Positions 1 through 12,590 of a stretch of DNA of 64,000 bases are shown piece by piece. The translations under genes were made by a program, and so were the position numbers. Each line of letters opens with the position of its first letter. Position 1 is the stretch's first letter. Below the pieces are notes generated by a model, which worked only from the letters and a program-made list of their open reading frames with translations, was not told where the DNA came from and made no database searches. The DNA comes from Rhododendron vialii. Taxonomy: Eukaryota > Streptophyta > Magnoliopsida > Ericales > Ericaceae. Location of the stretch: contig NC_080558.1 in assembly GCF_030253575.1 (NCBI RefSeq), positions 6,334,001 through 6,398,000 of the forward strand, in the 5' to 3' direction.

Positions 1-1782
1 TGATAGTGATAGAGATGATCTCCTAGACCTAGAGGGGTTTGGTGGTTTCATGATCTTTTTTCCCCAGTAGTTTGTTTTTCCAAATGTGAAGGTCAACGGG
101 GTCGAGGTTTGCTCTCAGAGTCGCTCGAGCAAGTAACTCCATAACTAAAGCAACCAGAAACCATCCATTCGCCTAAGAGGAGGAAAAAACGTTCAAGATA
201 TAACTCGTGATCAGTTCCCCGTGCAACTGGATGCCATGCACAGAAGAATAAATGAAAAGTATAAGCACCGAGCAACAGAGATACCTACATTAAGTAAGTT
301 TATACGTTAAAAAACCAAAAGCAGCAGCTATAAACCCTAATGGAACCTCAAAGATCAAACCCTTACTCAATCTCAAGCTTGAGTGAAGACTCAGCTCCAT
401 GGTCAAGACCCAGATTCAAGGATTCTCTGTAACTTCCAAATTTACCATTCTGCCGCTAATGAAGCATTTACAAAGATGTGCGCTACACATTTTGTGTAAT
501 GCTTACAATATGGTCTATCGTCGCTTTTAGTCAACTATATGCTTAAATGTGGGTTAGCCTGCCTTTTAAACGAAATGGATCTTCCACTCAAATTAAGTAA
601 CCTTGATCTTCCCAAAGAATTGTTCTTGTATTTTTCTTCGGTATTATTTACTTTCACTGAGTTTTTTGCTCAGCTTTTGTTAAAAAAGTTAGGAGCAATC
701 CTTCCGTTCAACAAAAGGAGTCAGAAAAATCTCTAAAAAATAAATTGAATTTCAAAAAAAAAAAAAATTCACATAGGACAACACTAAAAGGAAAAAAGAC
801 AAATGTTTCAAAAAAATTGTGTCTTTGTTGAACTTTAAACATCTTCGGTCGCAAATTTTCCTTTTCAGACTACCCTCGCTTGAGACGTATAACCAACCCA
901 AGCTAACGAAATGACGAGGGAAAATTCCAAAACAACTTCTTAAGAAGAACACGGCCTCAAAACATGACTCAAGGGGTGGACAATGGTCCATAGAATAACT
1001 GGCAGCTGGCCATAGAATTGAATCAGGTCAACAATGCAATTTCATTCCGGCCAAAAAGAAATCAATCCCACAGCAAATACCTCTACACAATACATCAATT
1101 TTGGAAGTATGAGCATGCAATTCTGAAACCCTAAAGAGAGAAACTGGATTCAAGGTTCAAAGGTGAACAAATGAAGAAATTTTGTAAACTCAAAACTCAA
1201 AATAGAGAGAGGAGATGCAAAGTTCAAACCCAGACGCAGATCAAACCCAAAATGCAAATTTGTTCAATCAAGAAGAAATAGTGTACCTGCGATGGTGAGA
1301 ACCGTGAGATATCATGCAAAGATATCGATCGATCACCAGGTTCTTGTTTGCAGAGAGATGGCTCACCAGGTTTCGGGAGCTTCCGTTTTGGGGGTTTTGA
1401 ATTTGGGGGATTTTTGTTTGCAGTAGTTTCAGGCTATTGAGGACCGAGATATGGAAAAGAAAAAATTAAGAGGGAAAAAGGAAAAAGTAAGGAGGGAAAA
1501 AGTACGATGGAGTGCTTCACAGTACACTAGACGCCGTCGTTTTAGGAGTGGAGAATAAATTGCACGCGTTGGTGGTAATTTTACCGCCCATAAAGAAACT
1601 AAAAACGGCATTTTCTACAATAATGCCATTTTTGATTAATTTTTACCGGCATTTTATAACTAATGCCGTTTAAAGATAATATTTTCCGGCATTAGTATTA
1701 ATGCCGAGAATAATTAGTATTAGTGGCATTTTAACACATGCCGGTAAGAAAAATGCCGTTAATGCCACATTTTCTTGTAGTA
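1..1782 (-). mobile_element. CACTA-like DNA transposon, 5' part (runs off the window)
   Basis: The right edge reads ...aatgccacattttcttgtagta. On the minus strand this is tactacaagaaaatgtgg, close to the CACTACAAGAAAA terminus of En/Spm-type elements but with the outermost base changed. Just inside lie inverted and direct copies of accggcattt / aatgccggt (about 1,594-1,770), the usual CACTA subterminal repeats. Further in, near 1,293, a minus-strand cgcag|gtacac looks like the splice donor of an untranslated first exon, which is where a transposase transcript would begin. A second element ending at 7,067 shares all three landmarks. No transposase domain is readable here; 1-1,290 holds only short ORFs. 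The left end is outside the window. Confidence 0.55.
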
Positions 1783-1799
1783 TATATAATTATATATAT

Positions 1800-2010
1800 A
1801 TTTCCTGTTTACGTTTGTGAATTGCGAACACAATGTACTATAGTTTCGATGTGTCATCGTAATAAATGTTCACAGAATCCTTTCTTCCATTTCTATGTGT
1901 ATGTCTCTTGGTTAGGCATATGGCAACGGGGTTGGGGCGGGTTTTGTCGTACCCGACCCGAAAAGAACATGGGGCTAAAGAGCAGAACTATTTTGCGTTC
2001 AAATAGAGTC
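1800..2010. repeat. Dispersed repeat, copy A (also at 27,815-27,990)
   Basis: This stretch (tttcctgtttacgtttgtg ... cttggttaggcat ... ggggcgggttttg) aligns by eye over about 180 bp with 27,815-27,990 in the same orientation. The end with taggcat.ggcaac followed by a gggcgggt-rich run resembles one terminus of the GC-rich hAT-like families seen elsewhere in the window (for example 61,270-61,432). No matching opposite terminus or target duplication was found, so both copies are probably truncated. Confidence 0.5.
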
Positions 2011-2362
2011 ACCGTATTTACCATCACATGTAATATTTGTATCTGTATAACGTAATCCTCCTTCTTTCTTTCTTTCTTTTTTTTTTTTTTTGGATGTGAA
2101 TTCTGTTTCGGATACGTTTTTGTTTCTATGAACACTTTTATTGACTTGGATGTGACATGATAATTATATCAACAAGTGGTATGACAATCGAGACGAACTA
2201 GGATTAACACGAGGTGGATATCTTTTAGCTGTATTTCAATTTATGGAATGAAATTTCCGATCTCAAAAAAAAAACTTGGATTAGCACGTCCTTGCTTTCG
2301 ATCGCTAGTCGATCATCGAAAATGATTTCCTCCTAGTCTCTTTCATTTGCAGGAGTCCTAAT

Positions 2363-2730
2363 TACGCTTTTTCCGGCATTTCACAAACGCCAGTAAAGAT
2401 GAAATTAATGCCGGTAATAGTATTCCCGGCATTTGTTGACGAAAATAAAAAATGCCGCTCAAACAAGTGTCGGTAATAAAAAAACAGCATTTGTACAAAT
2501 GCCGGAAATAAACCCGGCGTTTGTTGTTAGTTTTCCCGGCATTTATAAACAGCCGGCAAAAAAATTGCCGAATATACATTTATTACCGGCATTTGCACCC
2601 AAATGCCGGAAAAAGTAGTATTACCGGCATTTTATAAGTGCCATAATTCTTAAAACTTTTACGGGCATTTTCCAAATGCCATTTTTATATATTGGTATGT
2701 ACTTTTTATTGCTTTTACCGGCATTTGTAA
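2363..2730. repeat. Subterminal repeat array of accggcattt / aaatgccgg units
   Basis: About twenty copies of a ten-base core (accggcattt and its reverse complement, with small variants) are packed into less than 400 bp in both orientations. The same core occurs at 1,594-1,770 and 6,880-7,045 beside CACTA-like termini. In the family, subterminal motifs of this kind are binding sites for the TNPA-type protein; here that role is inferred. Confidence 0.7.
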
Positions 2731-3792
2731 ACCACCGTGGTACCATTTTTTACACCACACAATAACTGCTGCTTACGAAATTGTAATTACCCATAATAAT
2801 TTGAAGTTCAATAAAAAAAAATCCGGGCTAAATTACCCACTCAGTCATCTTCCACTGTTGCGCACCAAATTAATAAGAACATTATATTATACACTAAGAT
2901 TTCAATACAAGGAGAGTATATGCAGACATTGCATCAGTTCAATATACTAGACAAAATTACAGATATCAAATCCTAACACTAAAATTGAGATCACGAAGAA
3001 GCTTGAAACAATAAAATTGAGATCACGAAGAAGCTTGAATACATTCGACGAAAACATCTCACTAAGAACTTGTCCTAAGGAACGTCTCACCGCCATCGGG
3101 AGCTACTGAGAAGTTCATCAAAATGATTATACTGCACAAGAAAAGAGATTGAAACCAGGTTTAATAAAACTTGAAGTGAACTTATCATCAACAAAGAGAG
3201 AATTGAACATATGAACATCAATGTAGGCATGCTCTTTTTTCATAAATAAATCACATCCAACACGATTCCTTAATACGTATGTCAAATGCCCCGCTTCTGA
3301 ATCTTCATCCTCTACTAGCTTAATTGTTACAAAGAGTAAATAGTACTCACAATTTTAGCAACTTAACTAATACTGAGAGTACCTTACAAAGAGTAAATAC
3401 AAAGGTCAAATGCTGCACCTATTGCTTTCCTTTTGCCTATTAAACCAAGAGGGAGCAATGCCGATTATAGTTACACATCATGACTTGTTCCTGAACAGAA
3501 AACGTTAACTCATCATCTCTTGATATACAAAGAAAGATAACTAAATACATGCAGCCTTGTGTAACTTACAATAAGCATCTATCATATTACCAATGAGTGG
3601 AGTTTACATTACAAAATTGCTAAAGAAAGATTAACTTCAATAGACTACAGAAGGATGTGCTCTAAACTGCTCTCAAGAAAAAATCTAAGTTATAAATTGA
3701 AAAAGAAACTAAACTACAGGAACTTACAATACTAACCCAAAAGAACTGCTAAAACATGTTAATGAATAAAAAGCCATCAACCCAACAATTAC

Positions 3793-3895
3793 CTGCTTAT
3801 CCAGCCAGACAAGATATTGCATGACAGCTACATCATCCCTTACGTGCACATCTTTTAACTCATCCAACTCTACAGGTTCTGGAATGTTAACCACA
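3793..3895 (-). other. Exon-like coding segment, product not recognised
   Basis: Read on the minus strand this segment encodes VELDELKDVHVRDDVAVM followed by QYLVWLDKQ, and then meets a good splice donor (cag|gtaatt). Possible acceptors are ttccag at about 3,883 or further upstream. The acidic, regular sequence looks like protein rather than chance. It lies inside the second CACTA-like element, so it may be a transposase exon or a captured host exon. I do not recognise the family. Confidence 0.25.
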
Positions 3896-5799
3896 AAGTC
3901 AACCAGAAAAAAAAAATGGAATTGTATTTGGCAGAACAATAGAACATAGGTGCAAAAACATTTGCTATATGTGACCAGCGACTTGAGGAAAATAAGGTTG
4001 CTTGGATGGTGGCACAGTCCCAACCACATGAAAGGGTTATAAACTAGTGTACGCCAAAAAGTTCAAGGGAATTGACATTCAAACTCCAGGTTTAGATTCT
4101 CACCCTAGATTTGTTTTTCATTTAGCATCTCTTTATTTTTTATCTCCAATTTGCCCCATTGGTCCAATAAGATTTACAAGTCTAAAGGGAAGAGGAGAAT
4201 TGACTGACTCAATCCAAGAATTCAACATTAGGGTCTCAACTATAACAGTTAGTTATGCAAGACGGATACATACATAGACATAGAGCAAGCCAAAATGATA
4301 TCATTGGATTAAACTAAAAACGTAAAACCATCAAGTTCTTGACTTCTCGTATATTTGGTGTATCTGTAAGACAAGAATCCAATCTATTCATTGATTGTTT
4401 GTCTCCTTCCAAGGTTAAACCATCATCCTTATAAGCGAGTTACCTATACATAAGTTGGCCTCATAGAACAACATAAATCATAAACAAAAGCTAGGAATGG
4501 TCTATGAAAACACAGCACGTCAGTAAAAATATAACATAGAAAAAATGTTAAGCTTACCCAAGAAATGCATTTTGATTGAATGGAGCTCTTCACAATGGTG
4601 ACCTTGGATCTCACTCCCAACTAGCACAGCAAAGACAAATCACTGTTTGAAGGTCGATGCCCATATGCCAAACCAAAATAGGAAAATATGTCTAGAGTCT
4701 GATGATAGGGTATGCATAAGAGGTTAGTAGCTTTTTGCTACTCATCATAAAAGTAAAAATAGTTTCCAAACTAACAAGAATGGTCTAAAATAGTGCCAAG
4801 TATTCATGGCTGAACTCTAGATTTTGAACAATAACTCGTGCAGAATTGTACATGCATTTGCATTATGGTAGGACATTAAAAAAGTGAAACAAAATTTCCA
4901 ATCAGGTAACGGATTTGGTAGAGATCACCAAGGAAAAAAGGTAGACTTTTAATGTAAGGTCAAATACAAACAATGTACATAGAAATGAGAAACAAGAGGC
5001 ATAGTGCATCTTGGGTTCTGAACCAATTTGCAAAGGGAAAGAAAAACAAAGGGTAAAGAGAAAAACAATGTGTTTCCCAATAATGAACTAATTTTCAACA
5101 ATTAATCCTAGAGAACTTAAAAGTTCATATCAATAACTAAGTGTAGCTACTACAGTTGTCAAATGGCAAGAGGCCGCCAATGGTAGAAGGCGGGAGATTT
5201 AACACAGCCTTAGGATGAGGGATTATAAGCTGGTAAAGAAGTTAACGAGGATATGAATCAATTTGCAACAATAAGAGGGAGATAACTTAGATATGTTAGT
5301 CACGGAGGCTCATGTTATATAAGAGAGTTAGCATATGGTGAAGTACCTCACATAGTCAAATGTTTGCCATGAACTGCACCACATTTTCTACATGACTTGA
5401 CTTTGAAGCAGATTAATAGATCAGCCTCGATCACCATGGCTCAACCTTGGAGTGCAGTATCCATTAGCATAGATGTAGAACAAATACATGAAATATGTCA
5501 ATTAAAATATATAATCCCTTGCAATATCTTAAATAAGCAACATAATTTGTAAACCTCTGTAAGACAAAGACACGAGACCTCCCGTCGGACATGTTTTTTA
5601 TTAGTAAGGCGATATTAAAACAGAAACAAACCAAATCGGACTTACTCTTGCTTGTTCAAACTTTCACTTCATAAAAAGACTTCATTTTAAGTTTCACTCT
5701 TTGCAAAAAGACGTGATCGAACACCTGCATATCCACTGGTCCTTTTGAGGAACCATAGATAGAGTTAACATACCAATAATATGATATTGAAATATTGCA

Positions 5800-5930
5800 A
5801 ACCTTGCAATTTATCAGAAGGTCCAAGAACATCAACCCAATCAAATGATTTCACATACATTGTGTCATATTGAAGCTTGCCAACACATTCATCTGGGATG
5901 ATTGTGAAATGAGGTATAAATAGTGTAAGA
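5800..5930 (-). other. Exon-like coding segment, product not recognised
   Basis: On the minus strand this region reads IPDECVGKLQYDTMYVKSF then DWVDVLGPSDKLQ and ends at a plausible donor (caag|gtttgc). It lies in the same element and orientation as the exon-like segment near 3,800, so both could belong to one transcript starting near 6,605. I recognise no family. Confidence 0.25.
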
Positions 5931-7254
5931 TTTCATCGGGCAAAAAAAATGAAAGGATCTCCATCATTTAGTCTACTAATTTTTAACATTCTAAGCTTAG
6001 TGTCAGAGATTTAAGAACATACATCATCTAGTCTAAGTTTAGAACCATAGATTCCAGCATTCTCTCTCTCCACAAGAACAGATTTACAACCACGTTATAC
6101 AATTTAGAATATCCCCCATTTCTACTCTTGTCGTTTAGTTAAATTTACACAAGGCAACGAAAGATCTAAAAAAACCCAAAGCAGAAACCTTTTTGCATTT
6201 TAAGCCTTATAATCTATATATAACAAAACAAAGAAAAAAGCAGCCCTATTTTACCACACACAACTTACCAGATTATCCTCTAATTCAAAAACCCACTCGG
6301 GGGTTTTTGTTTTAGATCTTCTACCTATGCAGTCTACTACACACACCGATTTCGACGACTTGTATAAACCACAATGAGTAATCAGTACTTCGGAGTTTCT
6401 AATCGAAAACTCTGTACTTTAGGCTGTCGAACAACTCTGGCAATGGCGGCAACAGAAACTTAAGGGGCGGAGGTCGTCTTGGGAGAGAGTGACAGCAGAA
6501 TGGGGATTCAATTTGTGGATCAGAGAGAGAGGGGATTTGAGGTTCAAAGAGATTGAAACCCAAAACCTGATCTAAACAGAGAGAGGGGAAGAAATGGTGT
6601 GTACCTGCGGCCACAATGAGAGATCGACGACCAGTGAAGATGCCGATGAGAGATCGACGACGACCAAGAAGAAATCAGCACTACGGGCTTTTCGTTCGAG
6701 GGTTTTTACTTTGGGGGCTATAGAGTACCGAACGGAGGAAAAATTAGGAGGGTATTTCAAAAGATTGGGAAAAAATAGGTGGGGGAAAAAAAGGAAGACT
6801 CTGGGTGTACAGCAGACGACGTCGTTTTAGGAAGGATGAAAATTCGCCCGGTTCCTGGAACAATTGATGTCCATAGTTAGACTAAAAACGGCGTTTTTTT
6901 AAATAAAGCCGGTTTTAAGTACCTTTTACCGGCATTTTAGGCCTAATGCAGTTTTTAAGGTAATTTTAACCGGCATTAATATTAATGCCGGAAATAACTA
7001 GCTTTACCGGCATTTTATGACATGCCGGTAATAAAAATGCCGCTAAAACCACATTTTTTTTGTAGTAGCTTCCACATATTCCTGCATGTCTTTTTCATTT
7101 TTCGGGTCTTTCCCCGTTCCTGGGAAAGGTTAATTTGTTGATTTTTCTGTAATGTGTTAGCTCAATGAATGTTACATCATTGACTAAAGAAAACCAAAAG
7201 TCAAAAAAAGATTTGGAGCCACTCCAACTAGTCAAGAAAGAGATTGAATTCTGG

Positions 7255-8325
7255 ATAAGACCAGCAACACAATTTTCCTCCGGACACCACAGACATTTTG
7301 TTTGTGCGCAAGATTCAGTTGGTCAGCACTCTTGCATCTCACTAGGAGGTCAGGATCTTGTTATTTATTCCCTAAGATGTGTTTATTTCTTGTATTGGTT
7401 CAGTTGTTAGGCTTTATTATCTTGTGAACTCTCACAATTGATATAGTGTTCCGGATTTGTACTTTGTACTTCATCTACATGATTTAAATGATATATTCTA
7501 TCGATTGAAAAAAAAAAAAAAAAAGCAAAGCAATATGTATTCTCCGGTAACTTGTAACCAAATGGGACTCGATCCTCACATTAAGTAACAGAAGAAAAAT
7601 CAACGTGTAAATTAGTGAATCTTGTTATTGGTGATGTAAATAATGTACAATAACATTCCCATTCAATACTAATCTAATGGGTTGGATATTTATCTTACTT
7701 TTAAGTTCTATTTATTATCTCGCAAAATGAAAATTACATGCCACAATTTAATCAATAGCGATATACTATGTTGGAGTTTTCACACGTACCGGCTAAAAAC
7801 CTCACAGTTCTGTGGCATAAAAAATAAATATTTAAAACGAGAGTTTTTTATTTTTATTTTTTGTCATACGATAAAGGAACCTATTGCCTTATCCAACCGA
7901 TTACAATGGCTATCAAACTCCTCTCCATTGGCTTTGAAGCACAGCTAATGCTATAAAACCACGAGGTCAACTGCTCTGGTTATTTAAAAAGCAGAGTTAG
8001 TCATGTTTTTTTTTTTTAATTTAAAATTAAGTTAGTCATGTTAATACCTGATATTTTACTTCTCTTAAGTTTCGACACTTCTAATCCAAAAGATCTTGAC
8101 TACGTCGCTAAATCGCGCCCAAATTAGTGTTTCGTAGCTTCTAACTTGTGGTAACGATCATAATTGCCTCTTTTGCAAGCAGGTCTTTTGCCTGTTTTGC
8201 CCGTTAGTTAAGATGTTTGAGAGATAAGAACATTTGTTGAGTTCTTTTCCTAACTGGTGCAAAATTATTGTGTATTGCAGGATTAGTGCATGCACAAGTT
8301 ACAACTTCAAATCTGGGTTATTTGG
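7255..8325. repeat. Tandem duplication, copy 1 (uninterrupted)
   Basis: 7,255-7,520 aligns with 8,862-9,130, and 7,604-8,325 aligns with 20,314-20,925. The two halves of the second copy are separated by the Gypsy element. Copy 1 therefore shows the target before insertion: gtgtaaattagtgaatc at 7,610 runs unbroken, whereas in copy 2 it is cut at ttagt. Copy 1 has an extra poly-A run (about 7,507-7,524) that copy 2 lacks. Confidence 0.8.
7310..7525 (+). mobile_element. tRNA-derived SINE-like element
   Basis: The head has an A-box-like gattcagttggtcagcact and a degenerate B-box region (ggaggtcaggatcttg). The body ends tgatatattctatcgattg, followed by a run of about 17 A. The related copy at 8,935-9,130 has a better B-box (gggagttcgttg). 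The head also matches the minus-strand copy at 20,640-20,742. No flanking duplication was identified. Confidence 0.5.
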
Positions 8326-8428
8326 CCCTTGATCCGATCAGCCTTGGCGACGAATTTATAGGTTCTCCGGCACCGGCAGTGGTGGCTCCTGAAAGGAGCT
8401 ACTGCAATGGGACGAAGGGGCGGTGAGC
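8279..8428 (+). other. Exon-like segment, small-protein C-terminus, not recognised
   Basis: After a tgtattgcag acceptor the plus strand reads LVHAQVTTSNLGYLALDPIS followed by an open stretch to a stop after CNGTKGR (about 46 codons). The start resembles the end of a signal peptide (LVHAQ), and the rest includes a Pro-Ala patch. The duplicate at about 20,900 keeps the acceptor and first codons, then diverges into a ggcataac-rich repeat. The first exon is not identified, so this could be a gene remnant. Confidence 0.2.
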
Positions 8429-8861
8429 TTCAACAGTGGCTGATGTGATTTCTCCTACTTCCTCCAGCCTTATCCACAAGCTTGAACCGGAGTGAGGGAA
8501 CATGGACGGGACTTGACTAAAGAGAAATTTGGACTTAACCCAAGGATTCCACTCATCTCTGGACCTTTCCATTGTGTGAACTATCATGGTATATGAGAAG
8601 CTAGCTAGCTAGTCTTGCGTAAGTAGAAATGGACTAGTAATAGTCCTATCAGTCCGTCGACCATAATATGTTGACTTGAGGGCCTTTTTTGTCTCCATCC
8701 TCACTGTTGCCAAGCACACCAAAGCTGGCAATTTGGACAGCCAGCCTTTGTTGAAGAAAATGGCATGACAGCCATCTGCATCCCTGTTCGTAGTCATTCT
8801 CAGCCTCCAAAGAAGACGTCAGCAGCCATGGAGTAAATGAAGTGTTTGGCGTGGGAAGAAA

Positions 8862-9141
8862 GAGATTGAATTCTGGATAAGACCGGCAACACAATTTTCC
8901 TCCGGACACCACAGACATTTTGTTTGTGCCCATGATTCAGTTGGTCAACACTCTTACATCTCACTAGGAGGTCGGGAGTTCGTTGTTTATTCCCTATGAT
9001 AGATTTATTTCTTGTATTGGCTGAGTTATCAGGCTTGATTATCTTATGGACTCTCACAATTAATGTAGTGTCTACGGTTCGTACTTTGTACTTTATATAC
9101 GTGATGTAAATGATATATTCTATCGATTGGTGTAAATTAGT
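8862..9141. repeat. Tandem duplication, copy 2, left part
   Basis: This aligns with 7,255-7,520 of copy 1, including the SINE-like body (gattcagttggtcaacactc ... atatattctatcgattg). It is cut at 9,141 by the Gypsy LTR, and the remainder of the copy resumes at 20,314. 8,430-8,860, between the two copies, holds no recognisable gene. Confidence 0.75.
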
Positions 9142-9788
9142 TGATGAAGCTGCTTTGATGACAGCTCTGACCTAGACCTGCAAAACAAAGGTTTATAACT
9201 TGAGTCGCCGGTGTGGTGGCGTGCCTACCACCCTCCGATGCCTAAGTCAGTAGAATCCTTGTTATTTGGTGGAGGAATTGAGATTCTCTGTTGTAGAGTT
9301 CGTACCTGGTATTGGAGTTCGACTGCTGTATTTATAGGCATTGTAATTGGAGTTTGAGTCCTCGTAGGACTATACCTCGTAGGTTCCGGATCTCCTGTCT
9401 GAGGAGTGTGGAGTCCCACCTTAGCTAGGAGTCTATGGGATTCCTACCTTAGCTAGGAATTCCATACCCATCTATGATCATGCATATCTTTGGCATTTTG
9501 GGTTTATCTTACCCTTCCTTTATCCCTTAGGATTTATCCTTTTTGCCGTGGCATCTTTATCGGAATAAGTATATTTCTCGTGTGATACCGTAAACGTCAT
9601 GCCTCCCGTTGAAGCTAGGGGCCGGAGCTGGTCCTTGGACTTCCTTCAAGCTTTGTCTGGGGGACGGAGCTGGAAGGTTATAGCTCCGCTCCCCATAAGC
9701 CCCCATAGGGGTTTGGTGGAGCTAGCTCGCACTCCCCAAATCCGTAGGTCTGGTAGTGCTGAGCTCCTTAGGTGTGTCCTACTTATCA
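9142..9788 (-). repeat. 3' LTR of the Tat element
   Basis: It starts tgatgaagctgc and ends cctacttatca, and matches 19,669-20,313. ttagt precedes it at 9,137-9,141. Because the element lies on the minus strand, this left copy is the 3' LTR. The minus-strand sequence just before it (ggaacaggggagtacc) is a purine-rich candidate polypurine tract. Confidence 0.9.
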
Positions 9789-10378
9789 GGTACTCCCCTG
9801 TTCCTAAGCTCCAGGTTTGCTTTGGAGGTTGGGAACATTGGAAAAGCTCAAATGGCGGTTACCACTCTTTTCTGTTTTACAGAAGGTTTTAAACACGCGG
9901 GTCTTGTCATGGGACAGGTGTCGAGATTTCTTGCTATTCCGATTTTCAGGACGACGAAGATCTAGGAAACGTTCTCGAGATTGATGCTGACCCTTTAAGC
10001 TTCACATTGCTTTTGATCAATCATTATTAGAGAGGCGCTCGAATCTTTTCAAGCAATTTTCCGCGTGAGATCCTCCTTCGTTGTTCTTCTTCGTCATCCT
10101 GTTAAAGCCCGTCCCCCGTAGGTACGCTCCTCTTTCTTTGCTATTCTTTCCTCTCTTTTACGCTGGATTCTCCCTCTAGTGTAGAAATCACAGGCCCATC
10201 GTGGGTCGCGCACAGGGAGTTTATCTGTGCTAGGTTGGTAGGTTTTTCCTATATCAATCTACATTCCTCTATCATAGAGGATTTCGCACCTTACTCCCTT
10301 GTTCTTCAGAACAGGGTTTTTCGTGACCTCTTTTATCTATCTACTTCTTTGAACCCACGATTCTCTGTCGGAACCCTA

Positions 10379-12590
10379 ATGTCAGAGGGTTTTATTAACT
10401 TTTCGTCGATTCTTAACGCTGAAGAGTCGACTGTAGAAGAGGAGGTCTCAATGCATCATCGTAGTGGTTTTAGGGCTTCAGTTGATTTGGGCCAGTCGAG
10501 TAACCGTAGGGTTTCTTCCCTGCCAGTTAGTCCTCTGAAGGGGTCCCGTGGGTGCCCCTCTTTTTCTGCTTCAACCATTGCGTCGATAGTTACAAATGAG
10601 GAACTGGCCATCCTTCGAGTCCGGTATTCGATTCCTTCTTCTGTTATTCTTAGGAAACCTTCTGAATGCGAGTGGGTCTGCTCCTATATTGAGAAAAAAA
10701 CATGTCTATATGTTGGGACTCTAAAAAGAAGTCTATAATTGCCCTTCCCTGCCGTGGCTAGGGAAGTGTTAAGTTTTTTAGGTTTAGCTCCAGGCCAAAT
10801 TGTTCCTAATTCTTGGCGTCTATTGATTGGCTGTGCCGCCCTTTGGGGAGCTATGTCGGATGGTCTCACTCCCTTATCCAAAGGCCCATTCCTCAATCAA
10901 TTCTCTATAAAGGAAGCCCTTGGGGGCACCGGGTGGTATTATTTTTCCAAGAGGCTTGGCGGAGGAGAGTTAATTACTGATCTTCCTAGCGTTCATAAGA
11001 ACTGGAAGGATAAATTCTTTTTTGTTGGGGGTAATGGATGGGAGCTCCCGAGCTTGGAGGTTGGATCCTATACGCAGCGCATTCCATGTAAATGGGGGGT
11101 TCCCATTACCAGTTGTAAGCCATAGCTCCTTCTTTATTTTTGAGTTCCATGGAATGTTCTTTACCTTTAATGGTTTCCATTCTTATCCCATCACAGCTCG
11201 TGCCCCATTCCCTTTGACCTCGGCTATTAAGGCAGAGCTTAGATTAGCCCAAGACTATGAATTTCATAGCTGGGGGTTGCTTGTAACACCAGAGTCTTTG
11301 GCTACTTATTTATTGGGCCCAGAGACATCTCGTGAGGCCTTAGCCCTTTCCAGAGGTATTTTATGTCTCCATTTTGGTGTTTTATTGTCTGCTGACCTTC
11401 TCATTGTTTCCATTTCTTTTTCTTTTTAGAAGAAGAGGGTGAAGGTGAAGAGATGGCACCAAAGATGGATAAAGCCTTACTAGCCCAATTGAAAGCTGAG
11501 AGGGTCAAACTGTCGTCTGGGGCCGTGGCTCCGAAAAGGAAAAGCTCCCGTCTCCAGAATGAGCTGAACGTTGATAGCTTCTTGGATGCTGACCTTCCCA
11601 CTTCTGAGTTGCTGGGTGAGCATACTGTTAACGAAGATGCTAAGAAATTAAAGAGAAAAGCGAAGGGCACAATAGTCGGAAGTACTCCTTCTGCAAAGAA
11701 GTTGAAGGTCTCTGTTGGTCCTTCTATTTTGGGTAATTGTCAGGAAGCTCTTGAGCGTGTTTCTGGGTTGCTTTATGCAACTGATAAAGAACTGAGGCCG
11801 AGATGTCCCTCCAAGCGGTTGGGGAGCAAATGTTAGTTGAGTTAGCCATGGTATGCTCCCTTTCTCTGCCTCATCATTTTATGATCCGTTGCTTTCTTTT
11901 CTGACTCTTCTTCTGTTCTGGCAGGCTGCGGCCCGTGGTCGATATCTTACCTCTCAGAGCCATAGCTTGGGCAAGCAGGTGGTTACCCTTACGGAGGCCA
12001 ACTTTAAACTTACAAAACAAGGCGCTTCCATGACTGCAGAGCTTCAGAAGGCTACAACCGAGAGAGATACTGCTTTGAAGCTGAAAAAAGAGCTAGAGGT
12101 GGAGAGAGATACTGCCGTGGAAGCTGCTCGAGGTTTGGAGCAGAAGATTTCTGAATGGGACGTGGAGATGGAGAAATATAGGGCCATGAGCCAGGGGATG
12201 CTTGAGAAGGTGAAGAATGCTCTAAGGGAAGCCATTGAACTCTTCCTACAGTCCCCTTAGTACCGTCAGGACATAACCCAGCAATATTTTGATGGGTTCG
12301 AAGCCATGAGGAGCCGAGCGGCCTTAGCCTTTCCAAATTTGGATTTTTCCAAATTCAAAGTTGATGACGAAGAGGGGCATTCTAGCTTTGACGGGGGACG
12401 AAAGGAGGAAGAGGAAGGTGATGATGCAGCGTCAAAAGACACATCCGTTCCGAGTTCATCAATTGTATCCCTTCTCCAATCTTCAGAGAAAGTCTCTCTT
12501 CCTCTCGAATCTCCAATTTCAGCAGTAACACCTCCTGGCCTATCATCTGGTGATGGGCAGGCTGTTGACAGTCCTACCTTGGGACTTTGA
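10379..12590 (+). pseudogene. Antisense accessory ORF of the Tat element (Transposase_28 / putative gypsy-type domain protein), disrupted
   Basis: Plus-strand exons can be joined: about 10,379-11,116, 11,197-11,355, 11,430-11,850 and 11,925-12,590, each bounded by gt/ag signals. Exon 1 contains FLGLAPGQIVPNSW, GTGWYYFSKR and KNWKDKFFFVGG, typical of the putative gypsy-type transposon domain. Exon 3 is lysine-rich with a nuclear-signal look. Exon 4 encodes a long coiled coil (TERDTALKLKKELEVERDTA) and ends YFDGFEAMRSRAALAFPNLD plus an acidic tail. Breaks: an in-frame taa at 10,736-10,738, a frame change near 11,790, and a tag at 12,258-12,260. The protein's role in the element is not known. 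Confidence 0.7.

Larger units (their letters stand above)
2350..7067 (-). mobile_element. CACTA-like DNA transposon, second copy
   Basis: The right end (7,040-7,067: ccacattttttttgtagta) nearly repeats the end at 1,782, and 6,957-7,067 aligns with 1,680-1,782. A minus-strand cgcag|gtacac donor at about 6,605 matches the one at 1,293. The left part carries a dense array of the same accggcattt motif (2,363-2,730), as expected for the opposite subterminal region. I could not find a clean cactacaag terminus on the left, so the left boundary is approximate and may be deleted or mutated. The interior (2,760-6,600) has only short open segments. Two, near 3,800 and 5,800, look like exons, but I recognise no transposase motif. 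Confidence 0.5.

Noticed and set aside
2250-2362. Left terminus of the second CACTA-like element
   Set aside because: No cactacaag-like sequence was found, so the boundary is left approximate.
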